Of a stretch of 64,000 nt of DNA, positions 8,365 to 17,263 are shown one piece after another (positions within the stretch are counted from its first letter, which is position 1; every line of letters starts with the position of its first letter). This DNA is from an uncultured Neglectibacter sp. (GTDB lineage: Bacteria > Bacillota > Clostridia > Oscillospirales > Acutalibacteraceae), in the NCBI GenBank assembly GCA_904419785.1, contig CAJFSY010000002.1:97374-161373 (forward strand), in the 5' to 3' direction. The notes under the pieces were generated by a model. The model saw only the letters and a list, made by a program, of their open reading frames with translations. It was not told the origin of the DNA and searched no databases. Both the position numbers and the translations under genes were made by a program.

Positions 8365-9362
8365 GAATCATCGTGGATGCTTTCGGCGGGGATAACGCGC
8401 CGGAACAAATCCTTTTGGGATGCGCCCAGGCGCGGCAAGAGCTGGGTGTGGACATTCTCCTGACAGGAGACAAGGCGCGCCTGGAAGCCTGCGCCAAAGA
8501 ATTAAACCTCCAGCAGGAATTGGCCGCTATGGAAATTTTGCCCTGCGGCCAGACTTTGACTATGGAGGACGAGCCCACCAGCGTCATCCGGGAAAAGTCG
8601 GACAGCTCTATGGCGGTGGGCCTGCGGGCTTTGGCCGAGGGCAAAGGCGACGCTTTTGCCAGCGCCGGGAACAGCGGCGCGTTGGTGGTTGGCGCTACTA
8701 CCATCGTCAAGCGGGTGCGGGGCGTGAAGCGGGTAGCTTTCGCTCCCATCATGCCCAAAAGCCAGGGCTTTTTCATGCTCATTGACGGCGGCGCCAATGT
8801 GGATTGCCGTCCCGAGATGCTTTTGCAGTTTGGCTTGATGGGTTCCGCCTATATGAAAAGCGTGATGGGTATTGAAAATCCCCGGGTGGGCCTTGCCAAC
8901 GTGGGGACGGAAGAGCACAAGGGCGACCAGCTGCGGCAGGAGTCCCTGGCGCTTTTGCGAGATTGTCCGGAGATTCATTTCGTGGGCAACGTGGAAGCTC
9001 GGGACATCCCCTATGACGGGGCGGATGTCATCGTTGCCGACGGCTTTACGGGCAATATGATCTTGAAGCTCTACGAGGGCGTGGCCATGGCATTGATGGA
9101 TAAGATCAAAGGGGTGTTTATGGGCAGCGTAAAAGGCAAGCTGGCCGCCGCCATGGTTTACAACAACTTGAAAAAGATGAAAAAAGAATTGGATTACAAC
9201 GAGTATGGCGGGGCGCCTATTATGGGCTGCGCCAAACCGGTGTTCAAAATCCACGGCAGCGCCAAAGCTTCCACGGTGAAGAGCGCCCTGCGCCTTACCC
9301 GGGATTATGCCCAGTCCGGGATCATTGCCCAGATCGGGGAAGCCGTGGGGAAAAAATCGTAA
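8361..9362 (+). CDS. plsX: Phosphate acyltransferase PlsX
   Basis: Converts acyl-ACP to acyl-phosphate, the donor that PlsY (encoded at 50706) uses to acylate glycerol-3-phosphate. Starts MRIIVDAFGGDNAPEQIL, the PlsX N-terminus, with SSMAVGLRALAEGKGDAFASAGNSGA and VADGFTGNMILKLYEG conserved further on; 333 residues is normal. The track ORF starts 21 codons early inside trmFO. ATG overlaps the trmFO stop (ATGA). In many Firmicutes acpP follows plsX; here the next gene is rnc, 12 bases on. Confidence 0.96.
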   Translation: MRIIVDAFGGDNAPEQILLGCAQARQELGVDILLTGDKARLEACAKELNLQQELAAMEILPCGQTLTMEDEPTSVIREKSDSSMAVGLRALAEGKGDAFASAGNSGALVVGATTIVKRVRGVKRVAFAPIMPKSQGFFMLIDGGANVDCRPEMLLQFGLMGSAYMKSVMGIENPRVGLANVGTEEHKGDQLRQESLALLRDCPEIHFVGNVEARDIPYDGADVIVADGFTGNMILKLYEGVAMALMDKIKGVFMGSVKGKLAAAMVYNNLKKMKKELDYNEYGGAPIMGCAKPVFKIHGSAKASTVKSALRLTRDYAQSGIIAQIGEAVGKKS

Positions 9363-9374
9363 GGGGGTGGAGCC

Positions 9375-10055
9375 ATGTGGTCCTTGGAAGAATATGAAAA
9401 GCGCATCGGCTACCATTTTAAGAATAAGCAGCTTTTGGAAACAGCCTTGACCCATTCCTCCTTCGCCAACGAGCACAAATGCAAAAGCTATGAGCGGCTG
9501 GAATTTTTGGGGGATTCTGTTTTAGGGTTTGTCACAGCGGAATACCTGTTTGAAAATTACCCGCAGCTGCCGGAAGGGCAGTTGACAAAAACGAGAGCTT
9601 CTCTGGTTTGTGAGCGTTCGCTGTGTGGGTTTTCTAAAGCGCTGCATGTGGGGGATTTCCTTCGGCTGAGCCATGGGGAGCGCCACTCAGGCGGCCGGGA
9701 GCGCCCCAGCATTCTGGCGGATGTGTTCGAGTCTACCACCGCCGCCATCTATCTTGATAGCGGAAGTCTGGAAGAGGCCAAGAAATTTATCCTCCGGTTC
9801 ATCATACCGGCAGCGAAAGCCCAAAGTGTCAAACCTTTTAAAGATTATAAGACCACCTTGCAGGAGATCATCCAGCAGAACCCGGAAGAGCGGCTGGAAT
9901 ATGTGGTCACTGGGGAAAGCGGCCCGGACCATGACAAGCATTTCACGGTGGAAGTGCATCTGAATTCCAACGTGATCGGCAAAGGGGGAGGCCGCAGCAA
10001 AAAGGAAGCCGAGCAGCAGGCCGCCCGGGAGGCCTTGGAGTTGATGGGCTATTGA
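9375..10055 (+). CDS. rnc: Ribonuclease III
   Basis: Cleaves double-stranded RNA in rRNA precursors and some mRNAs. The endonuclease domain (residues ~5-150) has the signature ERLEFLGDSVLGFVTAEYLF with the catalytic Glu/Asp set and a second acidic site in ILADVFESTTAAIYLD. The C-terminal dsRNA-binding domain (~155-226) includes DYKTTLQEIIQ and GRSKKEAEQQAAREAL. 226 residues is typical. SD AAGGGGGTGG precedes ATG. The stop overlaps the TTG start of the next gene. Confidence 0.97.
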   Translation: MWSLEEYEKRIGYHFKNKQLLETALTHSSFANEHKCKSYERLEFLGDSVLGFVTAEYLFENYPQLPEGQLTKTRASLVCERSLCGFSKALHVGDFLRLSHGERHSGGRERPSILADVFESTTAAIYLDSGSLEEAKKFILRFIIPAAKAQSVKPFKDYKTTLQEIIQQNPEERLEYVVTGESGPDHDKHFTVEVHLNSNVIGKGGGRSKKEAEQQAAREALELMGY

Positions 10056-11059
10056 ACCGGGGGAACATCGCCTTGTTCGTGCCCCATGTGGGCTGTCCTT
10101 GCCGGTGCAGCTTTTGCGACCAGCGGGCTATTACCGGAGGGGCGCTTCCCCCTACGCCCGCTCAGGTATGGGAAGCCGCCCAGGCGGGAGCAGACCGGTG
10201 GGGGGAACGGGTAAGCCAAATGGAGATCGCCTTTTTTGGCGGCAGCTTTACCGCTATCCCTCGGGAAACGATGATGGCATTATTAGAACCTGCCAAAAAA
10301 GCGGTGGAGCGCTGGGGATATCACGGGATTCGGTGCTCTACCAGGCCCGACGCTGTGGACGAAGAAATTCTTGCGCTGCTGAAAGAGTGCCACACCACCG
10401 CCGTGGAACTGGGGGCCCAGTCCATGGACGAAGAGGTGCTCCGGCTGAACCACCGGGGCCATAGCGCGGAAGATACCCGCCGGGCGGCAGGGCTTATTAA
10501 AGAAGCTGGGTTGGAACTGGGCCTTCAGATGATGACGGGCCTGTATGATTCCACTCCGAAAAAGGACTTGGAAACAGCCCGGCAGCTGATCGCTTTAGAG
10601 CCGGAAACTGCCCGCATTTATCCCACCGTGGTTTTGGAGCACACAGAACTGGCGGAATTGTACCGGTCCGGTGCGTACAAGCCCCAAACGCTGGAGGAAG
10701 CTGTGGAGCTTTGCGGAGAACTTCTGCCTCTTTTTGAGAACGCCGGGGTCAAGGTGATCCGGATGGGATTGCACGCCCAGGAGGATGTGGAGCGCCGGAA
10801 AGTGGCTGGGCCTTACCATCCGGCTTTCCGGGAACTGGTGGAAAGCCGTGTGTTTCTGCAACGTTTGGAAGAAACACTGAAAAAAGAGGGGCCGGTCCGG
10901 TATTGCGTGAAAGTGAATCCCCGAAGCTTGTCTGTGGCGGTAGGCCAGAAACGGGCCAATGTGGAAGAACTGTGCCGCCGTGGGTGGAGAGTGCGGTTTG
11001 TCCCAGAGAAGGGCGTGCCCCGGGAAGGGTTCGTTCTGGAACGGGTGGAAATCGATTGA
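10052..11059 (+). CDS. Radical SAM protein of the Elp3/HemN-like type
   Basis: A 335-residue radical SAM enzyme beginning IALFVPHVGCPCRCSFCDQRAITG, with the [4Fe-4S]-binding Cys-x3-Cys-x2-Cys set. IAFFGGSFTAIP is the GG-like SAM motif and HTTAVELGAQSMDEEVLRLNHRGH is shared with HemN and Elp3-type radical SAM proteins. It lacks the C-terminal acetyltransferase domain of true Elp3. The start is TTG at 10052, overlapping the rnc stop (TTGA), so expression is coupled. Genes of this kind sit between rnc and smc in many Clostridia, but their substrate is not established; a role in RNA modification is only suggested by the neighbourhood. Confidence 0.85.
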   Translation: MNRGNIALFVPHVGCPCRCSFCDQRAITGGALPPTPAQVWEAAQAGADRWGERVSQMEIAFFGGSFTAIPRETMMALLEPAKKAVERWGYHGIRCSTRPDAVDEEILALLKECHTTAVELGAQSMDEEVLRLNHRGHSAEDTRRAAGLIKEAGLELGLQMMTGLYDSTPKKDLETARQLIALEPETARIYPTVVLEHTELAELYRSGAYKPQTLEEAVELCGELLPLFENAGVKVIRMGLHAQEDVERRKVAGPYHPAFRELVESRVFLQRLEETLKKEGPVRYCVKVNPRSLSVAVGQKRANVEELCRRGWRVRFVPEKGVPREGFVLERVEID

Positions 11060-11072
11060 AAGAAGGAAAGCC

Positions 11073-14000
11073 ATGATTTTAAAGTCTTTGGAATTGCAGG
11101 GGTTTAAGACGTTCCCCGATAAAACTGCGCTGCATTTCGAGCGGGGTATCACCTCGGTGGTGGGGCCCAACGGCAGCGGAAAAAGCAATATCAGTGACGC
11201 CATGCGCTGGGTGCTGGGGGAGCAGTCTGTGCGCACGCTGCGCTGTTCCAAGATGGAGGATGTGATCTTCAACGGCACCCCTCAGCGGAAAGCCCTGGGC
11301 TTTGCGGAAGTCACCCTGACCATCGATAACAGCGACAGGAGGCTGCCTTTTGATAACGATACGGTTGCCATCACCCGGCGGTATTACCGTTCGGGGGAGA
11401 GCGAGTATCTCATCAATAAAAGCACTGTGCGCTTAAAGGACATCAACGAGCTTTTCATGGATACGGGCCTGGGAAGGGACGGTTATTCCATTATCGGCCA
11501 GGGCAAGATCGACAGCATTGTGGCCGCCCGTTCCGAGGACCGCCGGGAGATCTTTGAGGAAGCCTCGGGCATCTCCCGTTACCGTTACCGGAAGGAAGAG
11601 TCGGAGCGGCGTTTGAATAAAGCCGAAGAAAACCTGGTGCGCCTGCGGGATATCCTTTCTGAACTGGAAGGACGGGTGGAGCCCCTGCGCATCCAGGCGG
11701 AAAAAGCGGAGCAGTTCATCGCTTTCGACAAAGAGAAAAAGGGCCTTGAGATCGGCATCTGGCTGGAGACGCTGGAACGTTCGGGCAAGATGCTGCGGGA
11801 GCATGGGGAAAAGATCACGCTGGTCCAGGCGCAGCACAGCGATTTGGAAGAAGAGATACACACCATTGCCCAGCGCACGGAAGAGAACTATCGTGAAACC
11901 AACCAGTGCACCGTGGAGATGGAAGAATCCCGCAGCGCTGCCTCCGCTTTGGACGAGCAGGCTGTGCGGGGCGAGGGAGAAGCCAATCTGCTGGAAAATG
12001 ACGTGGCCCACAATCGGGAAAATATCCACCGTTTGGAAGGGCAGATCGAAGAAGCTTCCCGGTCTGGGGAAGATACCGACCGGGAGATCGCCCAAAAGCG
12101 GGAGGAGATGGCCGACAAGGAAAAGCAGATCGGTGAAAGCCGAGACAGGATGCTTTCCTTTACCCAGCGTTTGGAAGAACTGCGCCAGGGCGCTGACCAG
12201 GCTACCCGGCAAATGGAGCAGGCCGCCGTGGAATTGGCGGGGTATAACGCGTCGTTGGCGGAAGAGCGTATCAAGCTGTCATCTACCCAGTCCTCTATAG
12301 CGGAGATACGCTTGCGGGCCGGAGCAGTGGAAGAGAGCGTCCGGCAGGCCCAGGAACGGCTGGCTGCTGCCGAGGAAGAGTCTGCCCAGCTGCAAGAAAT
12401 GCTTGAGGATGCAAAACAGGCGGCGGCGGGCCGGGAAAATGCGGTGAAGGGTTATGAAATGCGTTTGGAAGGCCGGCGTAAACGCGCCCAAGCTGCCAGG
12501 GAGACTTGGAACCAGCTTACCTTGGATGTGGGCGAACAGATGCGCAGGGCAAAGCTTTTGGAAGACCTGGAACGGAACTTGGAAGGCTTTACCCAAAGCG
12601 TCAAGTCGGTAATGAAAGAAGCAGGCCGTGGGCTGCTTAACGGCATTTGCGGCCCGGTGACCCAGCTGTTAAAAACGCCCCGGGAATACTCTGTGGCGCT
12701 GGAAACAGCCCTGGGGGCGGCCATGCAGAATGTAGTGGTGGAAACGGAACAAGATGCCAAGAACGCTATCAGGCTGTTGAAGCAGCGGGACTGGGGCCGG
12801 GCCACGTTCCTGCCTCTCACCACCATTCGGGGAAACGTATATAATCCCCGGGAGATTCAGGATATGGAAGGCTTTGTGGGTATGGCGAATACGCTGTGTT
12901 CCTGTGAAGCAAAGTATAACGAAATCCGCGATTCCCTTCTGGGACGGGTAGCCGTAGCGGAAGATTTGGACAGCGCCACAGCCATCGCCAAACGGACAGG
13001 TTATCGTTTGCGAGTGGTGAGCTTGGACGGCCAGGTAGTCAATACCGGCGGTTCTTTGACCGGCGGCTCCAAAGGGCGGAATTCCGGTCTGCTCAACCGT
13101 GTCTCAGAGATTCAGCGCGTGCGGGAAAAAGCAGCGGATTTGGAACAAAAAGCCAAAGCCGCCGAAGAAGAGTTCCGGCAGCGTCAAGAGGAGCTTTCCG
13201 CTTGTGAGGGAGAATTGGAAGCCGCTCGAGGGGAATTTTCCGCTGCCCAGGAAGAATTGATCCGCATCACGTCAGAGAGCTCTCGGGTCAGCCGGGAGTT
13301 GGAACAGCTGCGGGAAAACGCAGCCGGTTTACAGCGTGAACGCACGGATTCCGCAGGGCGCTTGAAAGAGCTGGACGCCCGGGAACAGGAAATCCGGAAG
13401 GCTATTTCCCAGTTGGAAGAGCAGGTGCGGAAAGCGGAAGAGAAAAACAAGAAGCTTTCTGGCAGCCGTGAAGAACAAATGGCCAGGTGCGACGATATTT
13501 CCCAAACGATCCAAGAGATCCGCATGGGGGAATTTTCCGCCCAGAAGGATCGGGACGCTTTGGCCGCGGCAGTAGCCGGTTTGGAGGAACGCAAACGGGA
13601 TTCCGCCGGGGCTGTGGAACGGCTGCGGGCGGAGATTCAGGAATTGGAAGGGAAAAACGCCCAGCTGGAAGAACAGCGGAAAGAAGCGCTGGCCCGTGCC
13701 CAGGAGCTCCGGGAAAAAGCGGAGGCTACCCGTCAAAGCCTGCAAGCGATGGGAGAAAAACGCGCGGGTTTAGAGCAGGAGGCCGCGAAGCTGCGGGAAC
13801 GGGAACGGGAAGTGACCGCCCAGCGTGAGAACGTGGGCCATGAGCTGGCCCGGCTGCAAGAACGGTCGGAGAATTTGCAGAAGGAATATGACACCATCCT
13901 GTCCCGGATGTGGGAGGAATATGAACTCACCCGCCGGGAAGCGGAAGAAGTGGCGGAGAAAATAGAGGACTTGTCTGTCGCCCAGCGCCGCCTGCAAGAA

Positions 14001-14636
14001 CTGAAAAACAAGATCAAAGCCCTGGGCGCCGTGAACGTGGGCGCTGTGGTGGAATATCAGGAAGTTTCCCAGCGGTATGAGTTTTTAAAAAACCAGATCG
14101 GGGATGTGGAAAAGTCCAAAGCGGAATTGCTGGAACTGATCCAGGACCTGACAAAGCATATGCGCCAGCAGTTTACCGAGCGCTTCCAACAGATCAACGA
14201 GAATTTCGGGCAGATATTCCGGGAGCTGTTCGGCGGCGGTACGGGGACCCTCTCCTTTACCGACGAGAGCGACGTGCTCACTTCGGGCATTGAGATCAAA
14301 GTCCACCCTCCGGGGAAGATCGTTACCCACATCGAGTCTTTGTCCGGCGGGGAAAAGGCGTTGGTGGCCATATCCATCTATTTTGCAATTATGCGGGTGA
14401 ACCCGCCGCCTTTCTGTGTGCTGGATGAGATCGAGGCCGCTTTGGATGACGTGAACGTGGCCCGGTTCGCCCAGTACCTGCGGCGTATGAGCGGCAACTC
14501 CCAGTTCATCACCATCACCCACCGCCGGGGCACTATGGAAGGCTCAGACATGCTTTACGGCGTCACCATGCAGGACCAGGGAATCTCCAAACTTTTGGCG
14601 CTGCGCACGGAAGAAGCCGCCGAGTTTGGAACATAA
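11073..14636 (+). CDS. smc: Chromosome segregation protein SMC
   Basis: Forms the SMC-ScpAB condensin that compacts and separates sister chromosomes. The N-terminal ABC half has Walker A GPNGSGKS at residues 31-38. Two long glutamate/glutamine-rich coiled coils flank a hinge near residues 500-680 (GICGPVTQLLKTPREY, LGRVAVAEDL, VVNTGGSLTGGS). The C-terminal half has the signature SLSGGEKALVAISIYFA, Walker B FCVLDEIEAALDD and the ITHRRGTM H-loop. 1187 residues matches Firmicutes SMC. ATG 11073 follows GAAAGGAAAG. Position between rnc and ftsY is classic. scpA/scpB are not in the window. Confidence 0.98.
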   Translation: MILKSLELQGFKTFPDKTALHFERGITSVVGPNGSGKSNISDAMRWVLGEQSVRTLRCSKMEDVIFNGTPQRKALGFAEVTLTIDNSDRRLPFDNDTVAITRRYYRSGESEYLINKSTVRLKDINELFMDTGLGRDGYSIIGQGKIDSIVAARSEDRREIFEEASGISRYRYRKEESERRLNKAEENLVRLRDILSELEGRVEPLRIQAEKAEQFIAFDKEKKGLEIGIWLETLERSGKMLREHGEKITLVQAQHSDLEEEIHTIAQRTEENYRETNQCTVEMEESRSAASALDEQAVRGEGEANLLENDVAHNRENIHRLEGQIEEASRSGEDTDREIAQKREEMADKEKQIGESRDRMLSFTQRLEELRQGADQATRQMEQAAVELAGYNASLAEERIKLSSTQSSIAEIRLRAGAVEESVRQAQERLAAAEEESAQLQEMLEDAKQAAAGRENAVKGYEMRLEGRRKRAQAARETWNQLTLDVGEQMRRAKLLEDLERNLEGFTQSVKSVMKEAGRGLLNGICGPVTQLLKTPREYSVALETALGAAMQNVVVETEQDAKNAIRLLKQRDWGRATFLPLTTIRGNVYNPREIQDMEGFVGMANTLCSCEAKYNEIRDSLLGRVAVAEDLDSATAIAKRTGYRLRVVSLDGQVVNTGGSLTGGSKGRNSGLLNRVSEIQRVREKAADLEQKAKAAEEEFRQRQEELSACEGELEAARGEFSAAQEELIRITSESSRVSRELEQLRENAAGLQRERTDSAGRLKELDAREQEIRKAISQLEEQVRKAEEKNKKLSGSREEQMARCDDISQTIQEIRMGEFSAQKDRDALAAAVAGLEERKRDSAGAVERLRAEIQELEGKNAQLEEQRKEALARAQELREKAEATRQSLQAMGEKRAGLEQEAAKLREREREVTAQRENVGHELARLQERSENLQKEYDTILSRMWEEYELTRREAEEVAEKIEDLSVAQRRLQELKNKIKALGAVNVGAVVEYQEVSQRYEFLKNQIGDVEKSKAELLELIQDLTKHMRQQFTERFQQINENFGQIFRELFGGGTGTLSFTDESDVLTSGIEIKVHPPGKIVTHIESLSGGEKALVAISIYFAIMRVNPPPFCVLDEIEAALDDVNVARFAQYLRRMSGNSQFITITHRRGTMEGSDMLYGVTMQDQGISKLLALRTEEAAEFGT

Positions 14637-14671
14637 GCTATACCATACCAGAGATAGAGAGGAAGAAAACT

Positions 14672-15859
14672 ATGGGCTTCTTTGACAAGATCCGGGAAGG
14701 GCTGAAAAAGACCCGGGACAATATCAGCGGGCAGATCACCCAGATGGTCAACTCTTTTACAAAGATCGACGAGGAGCTTTTTGAGGAATTGGAAGAACTG
14801 CTGGTCATGGGCGATGTGGGAATGAACACCGCCGAATATATCTGCGACCAGCTGCGTGGAAAGATCAAGGAGAAAGGGATCACCGACCCCAGTTTGATCA
14901 TGGGAGAATTGAAAGCCATTGTGGCTGAAATGCTTCAAGGAGATGACGCCCTGCATATTTCCACAAAGCCTTCCATCATTCTGGTGATCGGAGTCAACGG
15001 CGTGGGAAAGACTACCACCATCGGCAAGTTGGCGTCCCGCTTGAAAAGTGAAGGCAAATCGGTGATCTTGGGCGCGGCGGATACCTTCCGGGCAGCGGCC
15101 ATCGAACAGCTGGAAGTCTGGGCGGACCGCGCCGGGGTACCTTTGATCAAGCACAAGGAGGGGGCCGATCCGGCGGCGGTTGTGTTCGATACCATTGCGG
15201 CGGCCAAGGCCCGGGATTGCGACGTTATCATCTGCGACACAGCGGGACGGCTCCACAATAAGAAAAACCTGATGGATGAGCTGGGGAAGATTTCACGGGT
15301 CATCGATCGGGAGTTGCCCGGCTGTGATCGTGAAACCTTGCTGGTGCTGGATGCTGCCACAGGCCAAAACGCGGTGAACCAGGCAAGGGAATTCCAAAGC
15401 GCGGCGGGGATCACCGGCATTGTGCTGACAAAGCTGGACGGCACTCCCAAGGGAGGCGTAGTGCTGCCCATAAAGCAGGAATTGGGCTTGCCGGTGAAAT
15501 TTATCGGCGTGGGGGAACAAGTGGAAGATTTGCAGCCTTTTGACGCCGCCGCTTTCGCCGACGCCCTGTTCGATAACCAGCGGGACGATACGCCTGCTTT
15601 CGCAGAGGACCGGGAACGGGAAGAGCTGGAAGCCCAGGCTCTGGCGGAAGAAGAGCGTGAGGAAGAAGAACTCCTTGCCGAAGAACTTTTAGAAGAGGAG
15701 AACATTCCAGAGGAAACCCTTTCCGAAGAGGCTTTGATCTCCGATATTGACGAAATGCTGGTGGAGGAGACTCCGGAAGAAGAGCCGCAGCAGGAAGAGC
15801 GGCCTGAGAAGAAAAAACGCCGTTTCTGGCCTTTTGGCAGAAAACGGGACGAGGAATAA
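14672..15859 (+). CDS. ftsY: Signal recognition particle receptor FtsY with a C-terminal acidic extension
   Basis: SRP receptor GTPase that docks ribosome-SRP complexes at the membrane. Residues 1-300 are a complete NG unit: N-domain starting MGFFDKIREGLKKT, P-loop GVNGVGKTT (107-115), DTFRAAAIEQL, DTAGRLHNKKNL, TKLDGTPKGG and GVGEQVEDLQPF. The usual FtsY places its acidic A region before NG; here NG is N-terminal and a 95-residue tail follows, extremely Glu-rich (e.g. EEEREEEELLAEELLEEE) and closing with EKKKRRFWPFGRKRDEE, a basic-aromatic patch that could touch lipid. The tail is in frame with no repeat-driven break visible. smc lies 35 bases upstream; SD GAGAGGAAG. Confidence 0.95.
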   Translation: MGFFDKIREGLKKTRDNISGQITQMVNSFTKIDEELFEELEELLVMGDVGMNTAEYICDQLRGKIKEKGITDPSLIMGELKAIVAEMLQGDDALHISTKPSIILVIGVNGVGKTTTIGKLASRLKSEGKSVILGAADTFRAAAIEQLEVWADRAGVPLIKHKEGADPAAVVFDTIAAAKARDCDVIICDTAGRLHNKKNLMDELGKISRVIDRELPGCDRETLLVLDAATGQNAVNQAREFQSAAGITGIVLTKLDGTPKGGVVLPIKQELGLPVKFIGVGEQVEDLQPFDAAAFADALFDNQRDDTPAFAEDREREELEAQALAEEEREEEELLAEELLEEENIPEETLSEEALISDIDEMLVEETPEEEPQQEERPEKKKRRFWPFGRKRDEE

Positions 15860-15880
15860 AAATGGGAAAGGATGGGGGAT

Positions 15881-16453
15881 ATGAAGATCGTGATCGCTAC
15901 CCACAATAAAGGAAAGATCGTGGAATTTAAGCGGATGCTGGAGCCTATGGGCATCCAGGTGGTGACGGCGGAACTGTCTGAACCGGAAGAAACCGGCAAG
16001 ACCTTTGGGGAGAACGCTTTTATCAAGGCGGAGTCTGCCTGCCGGGAAACGGGCCTGCCCGCTGTGGCCGACGATTCCGGCTTGTGCGTGGACTATCTTG
16101 ACGGAGCGCCGGGAATCTATTCCGCCCGGTTTGCCCAGCCCGGGAAACGGCGCCTGACAGTTTTGGAAAAGCTGGAAGGTGTTCCCCAAGAGCAGCGGGG
16201 CGCCCACTTTGTCAGCGCGGTGTGCTGCGTGTTCCCCAACGGAGACCGGATCGACGCTGAGGGCAAGTGCTATGGGACCATCGCTTTTGAATCGCGGGGG
16301 GAAAACGGCTTCGGGTACGATTCCATCTTTGAACAGGAAGGCCGCACCTTCGGGGAGATGACCGACGAGGAAAAAGACGCCAGAAGCCATCGGGGCAAAG
16401 CTTTCGCTGAATTTGAGGAAAAACTCAGGGAGTACCTAAACAAGAGAGGGTGA
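15881..16453 (+). CDS. rdgB: Non-canonical purine NTP pyrophosphatase (RdgB/HAM1)
   Basis: Hydrolyses ITP, dITP and XTP to monophosphates, keeping deaminated purines out of nucleic acids. Begins MKIVIATHNKGKIVEFKRML and carries FGENAFIKAESACRETGLPAVADDSGLCVDYLDGAPG and the C-terminal GYDSIFEQEG, THE family motifs; 190 residues is standard. Two ATGs are possible; ATG 15881, 9 bases after AAAGG, gives the family N-terminus, while 15872 would be only a base or so from that site. It probably belongs to the smc-ftsY transcript. Confidence 0.96.
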   Translation: MKIVIATHNKGKIVEFKRMLEPMGIQVVTAELSEPEETGKTFGENAFIKAESACRETGLPAVADDSGLCVDYLDGAPGIYSARFAQPGKRRLTVLEKLEGVPQEQRGAHFVSAVCCVFPNGDRIDAEGKCYGTIAFESRGENGFGYDSIFEQEGRTFGEMTDEEKDARSHRGKAFAEFEEKLREYLNKRG

Positions 16454-16459
16454 TATCTC

Positions 16460-16924
16460 GTGAAAAACTTGTGCGGTTTGGATTGCTCCCAATGTCCCGC
16501 GGTGGACAGCTGCGCTGGGTGTGTCCCCACTGGAGGGAAGCCCTATGGCGGGACTTGTGTTCTGGGGGAATGCTGCAAAGCGGAAGGCTGTGACGCTCCC
16601 GGCAGCTGTTTTTCGGGAAAATGCGGTTTGAAAGAACAACTCATCGCTGAGTTCAATGCGCTGAATGTCCCTGGCATGGAGAAGGTCACAGGCTTGAACG
16701 CGCTGGCGGGATCATATATCAACTTGGAATACACTTTGCCCGGCGGCCAGAAGATCAAATTTTGGGATGACCAGCGGATCTATCTGGGAAACCAGCTGTG
16801 CAAACACGACGGCAGCGGTCGCTGTTACGGCCTGACCGCGGATGAACACCATCTTTTGGTGTGCGAGTACGGCGATAACGGCTGCGACCCGGAGATCGTA
16901 GTATATAAACGGCGTGACGGCTGA
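16460..16924 (+). CDS. Cysteine-rich DUF3795-like protein
   Basis: Unknown function, 154 residues, GTG start. The N-terminal ~55 residues hold twelve cysteines beginning LCGLDCSQCPAVDSCAGC, the pattern of DUF3795 proteins, which are thought to bind metal or iron-sulfur. The second half (TGLNALAGSYINLEYTLPGG, CKHDGSGRCYGLTADEHHLLVCEYGDNGCDPEIVVYKR) is a different, probably beta-rich part with four more cysteines. No signal peptide. Only 6 bases separate it from rdgB and 28 from yhbY, so it is likely co-transcribed, but the context does not give a function. Confidence 0.75.
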   Translation: MKNLCGLDCSQCPAVDSCAGCVPTGGKPYGGTCVLGECCKAEGCDAPGSCFSGKCGLKEQLIAEFNALNVPGMEKVTGLNALAGSYINLEYTLPGGQKIKFWDDQRIYLGNQLCKHDGSGRCYGLTADEHHLLVCEYGDNGCDPEIVVYKRRDG

Positions 16925-16952
16925 ATCAAGAGAATAGGAGAATGACAAAATC

Positions 16953-17249
16953 ATGTTGACAAGCAAACAACGGGCGTATCTCCGCTCTCTGGCGGTAAAC
17001 GAGGATACCATCCTGATGATGGGCAAATCCGGCATGAGCCCGGAACTGATCAAGCAGGCGGATGACGCTCTGGAGAAACGGGAGCTGATCAAAGGCAGGG
17101 TGCTGCCGGAATCCTCCCCCATGACGCCACGGGAGGCGGCTGAGGAGATCGCCCGGCAGACGGGAAGCGATGTGGTGCAGGTGATCGGCTCACGGTTTGT
17201 GCTTTACCGGAGAAAGAAAAAAGACCCCAAGATCGTCCTGCCCCGCTGA
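16953..17249 (+). CDS. yhbY: YhbY/CRS1-domain ribosome assembly RNA-binding protein
   Basis: Single-domain CRM protein of 98 residues, MLTSKQRAYLRSLAV at the start and the conserved MGKSGMSPELIKQADDALEKRELIK RNA-contact region, ending GSRFVLYRRKKKDPKIVLPR. YhbY associates with pre-50S particles. In Firmicutes it precedes nadD, as here (14 bases). SD TAGGAGAATG. Confidence 0.95.
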   Translation: MLTSKQRAYLRSLAVNEDTILMMGKSGMSPELIKQADDALEKRELIKGRVLPESSPMTPREAAEEIARQTGSDVVQVIGSRFVLYRRKKKDPKIVLPR

Positions 17250-17263
17250 AAGGGGGAGAGGCG

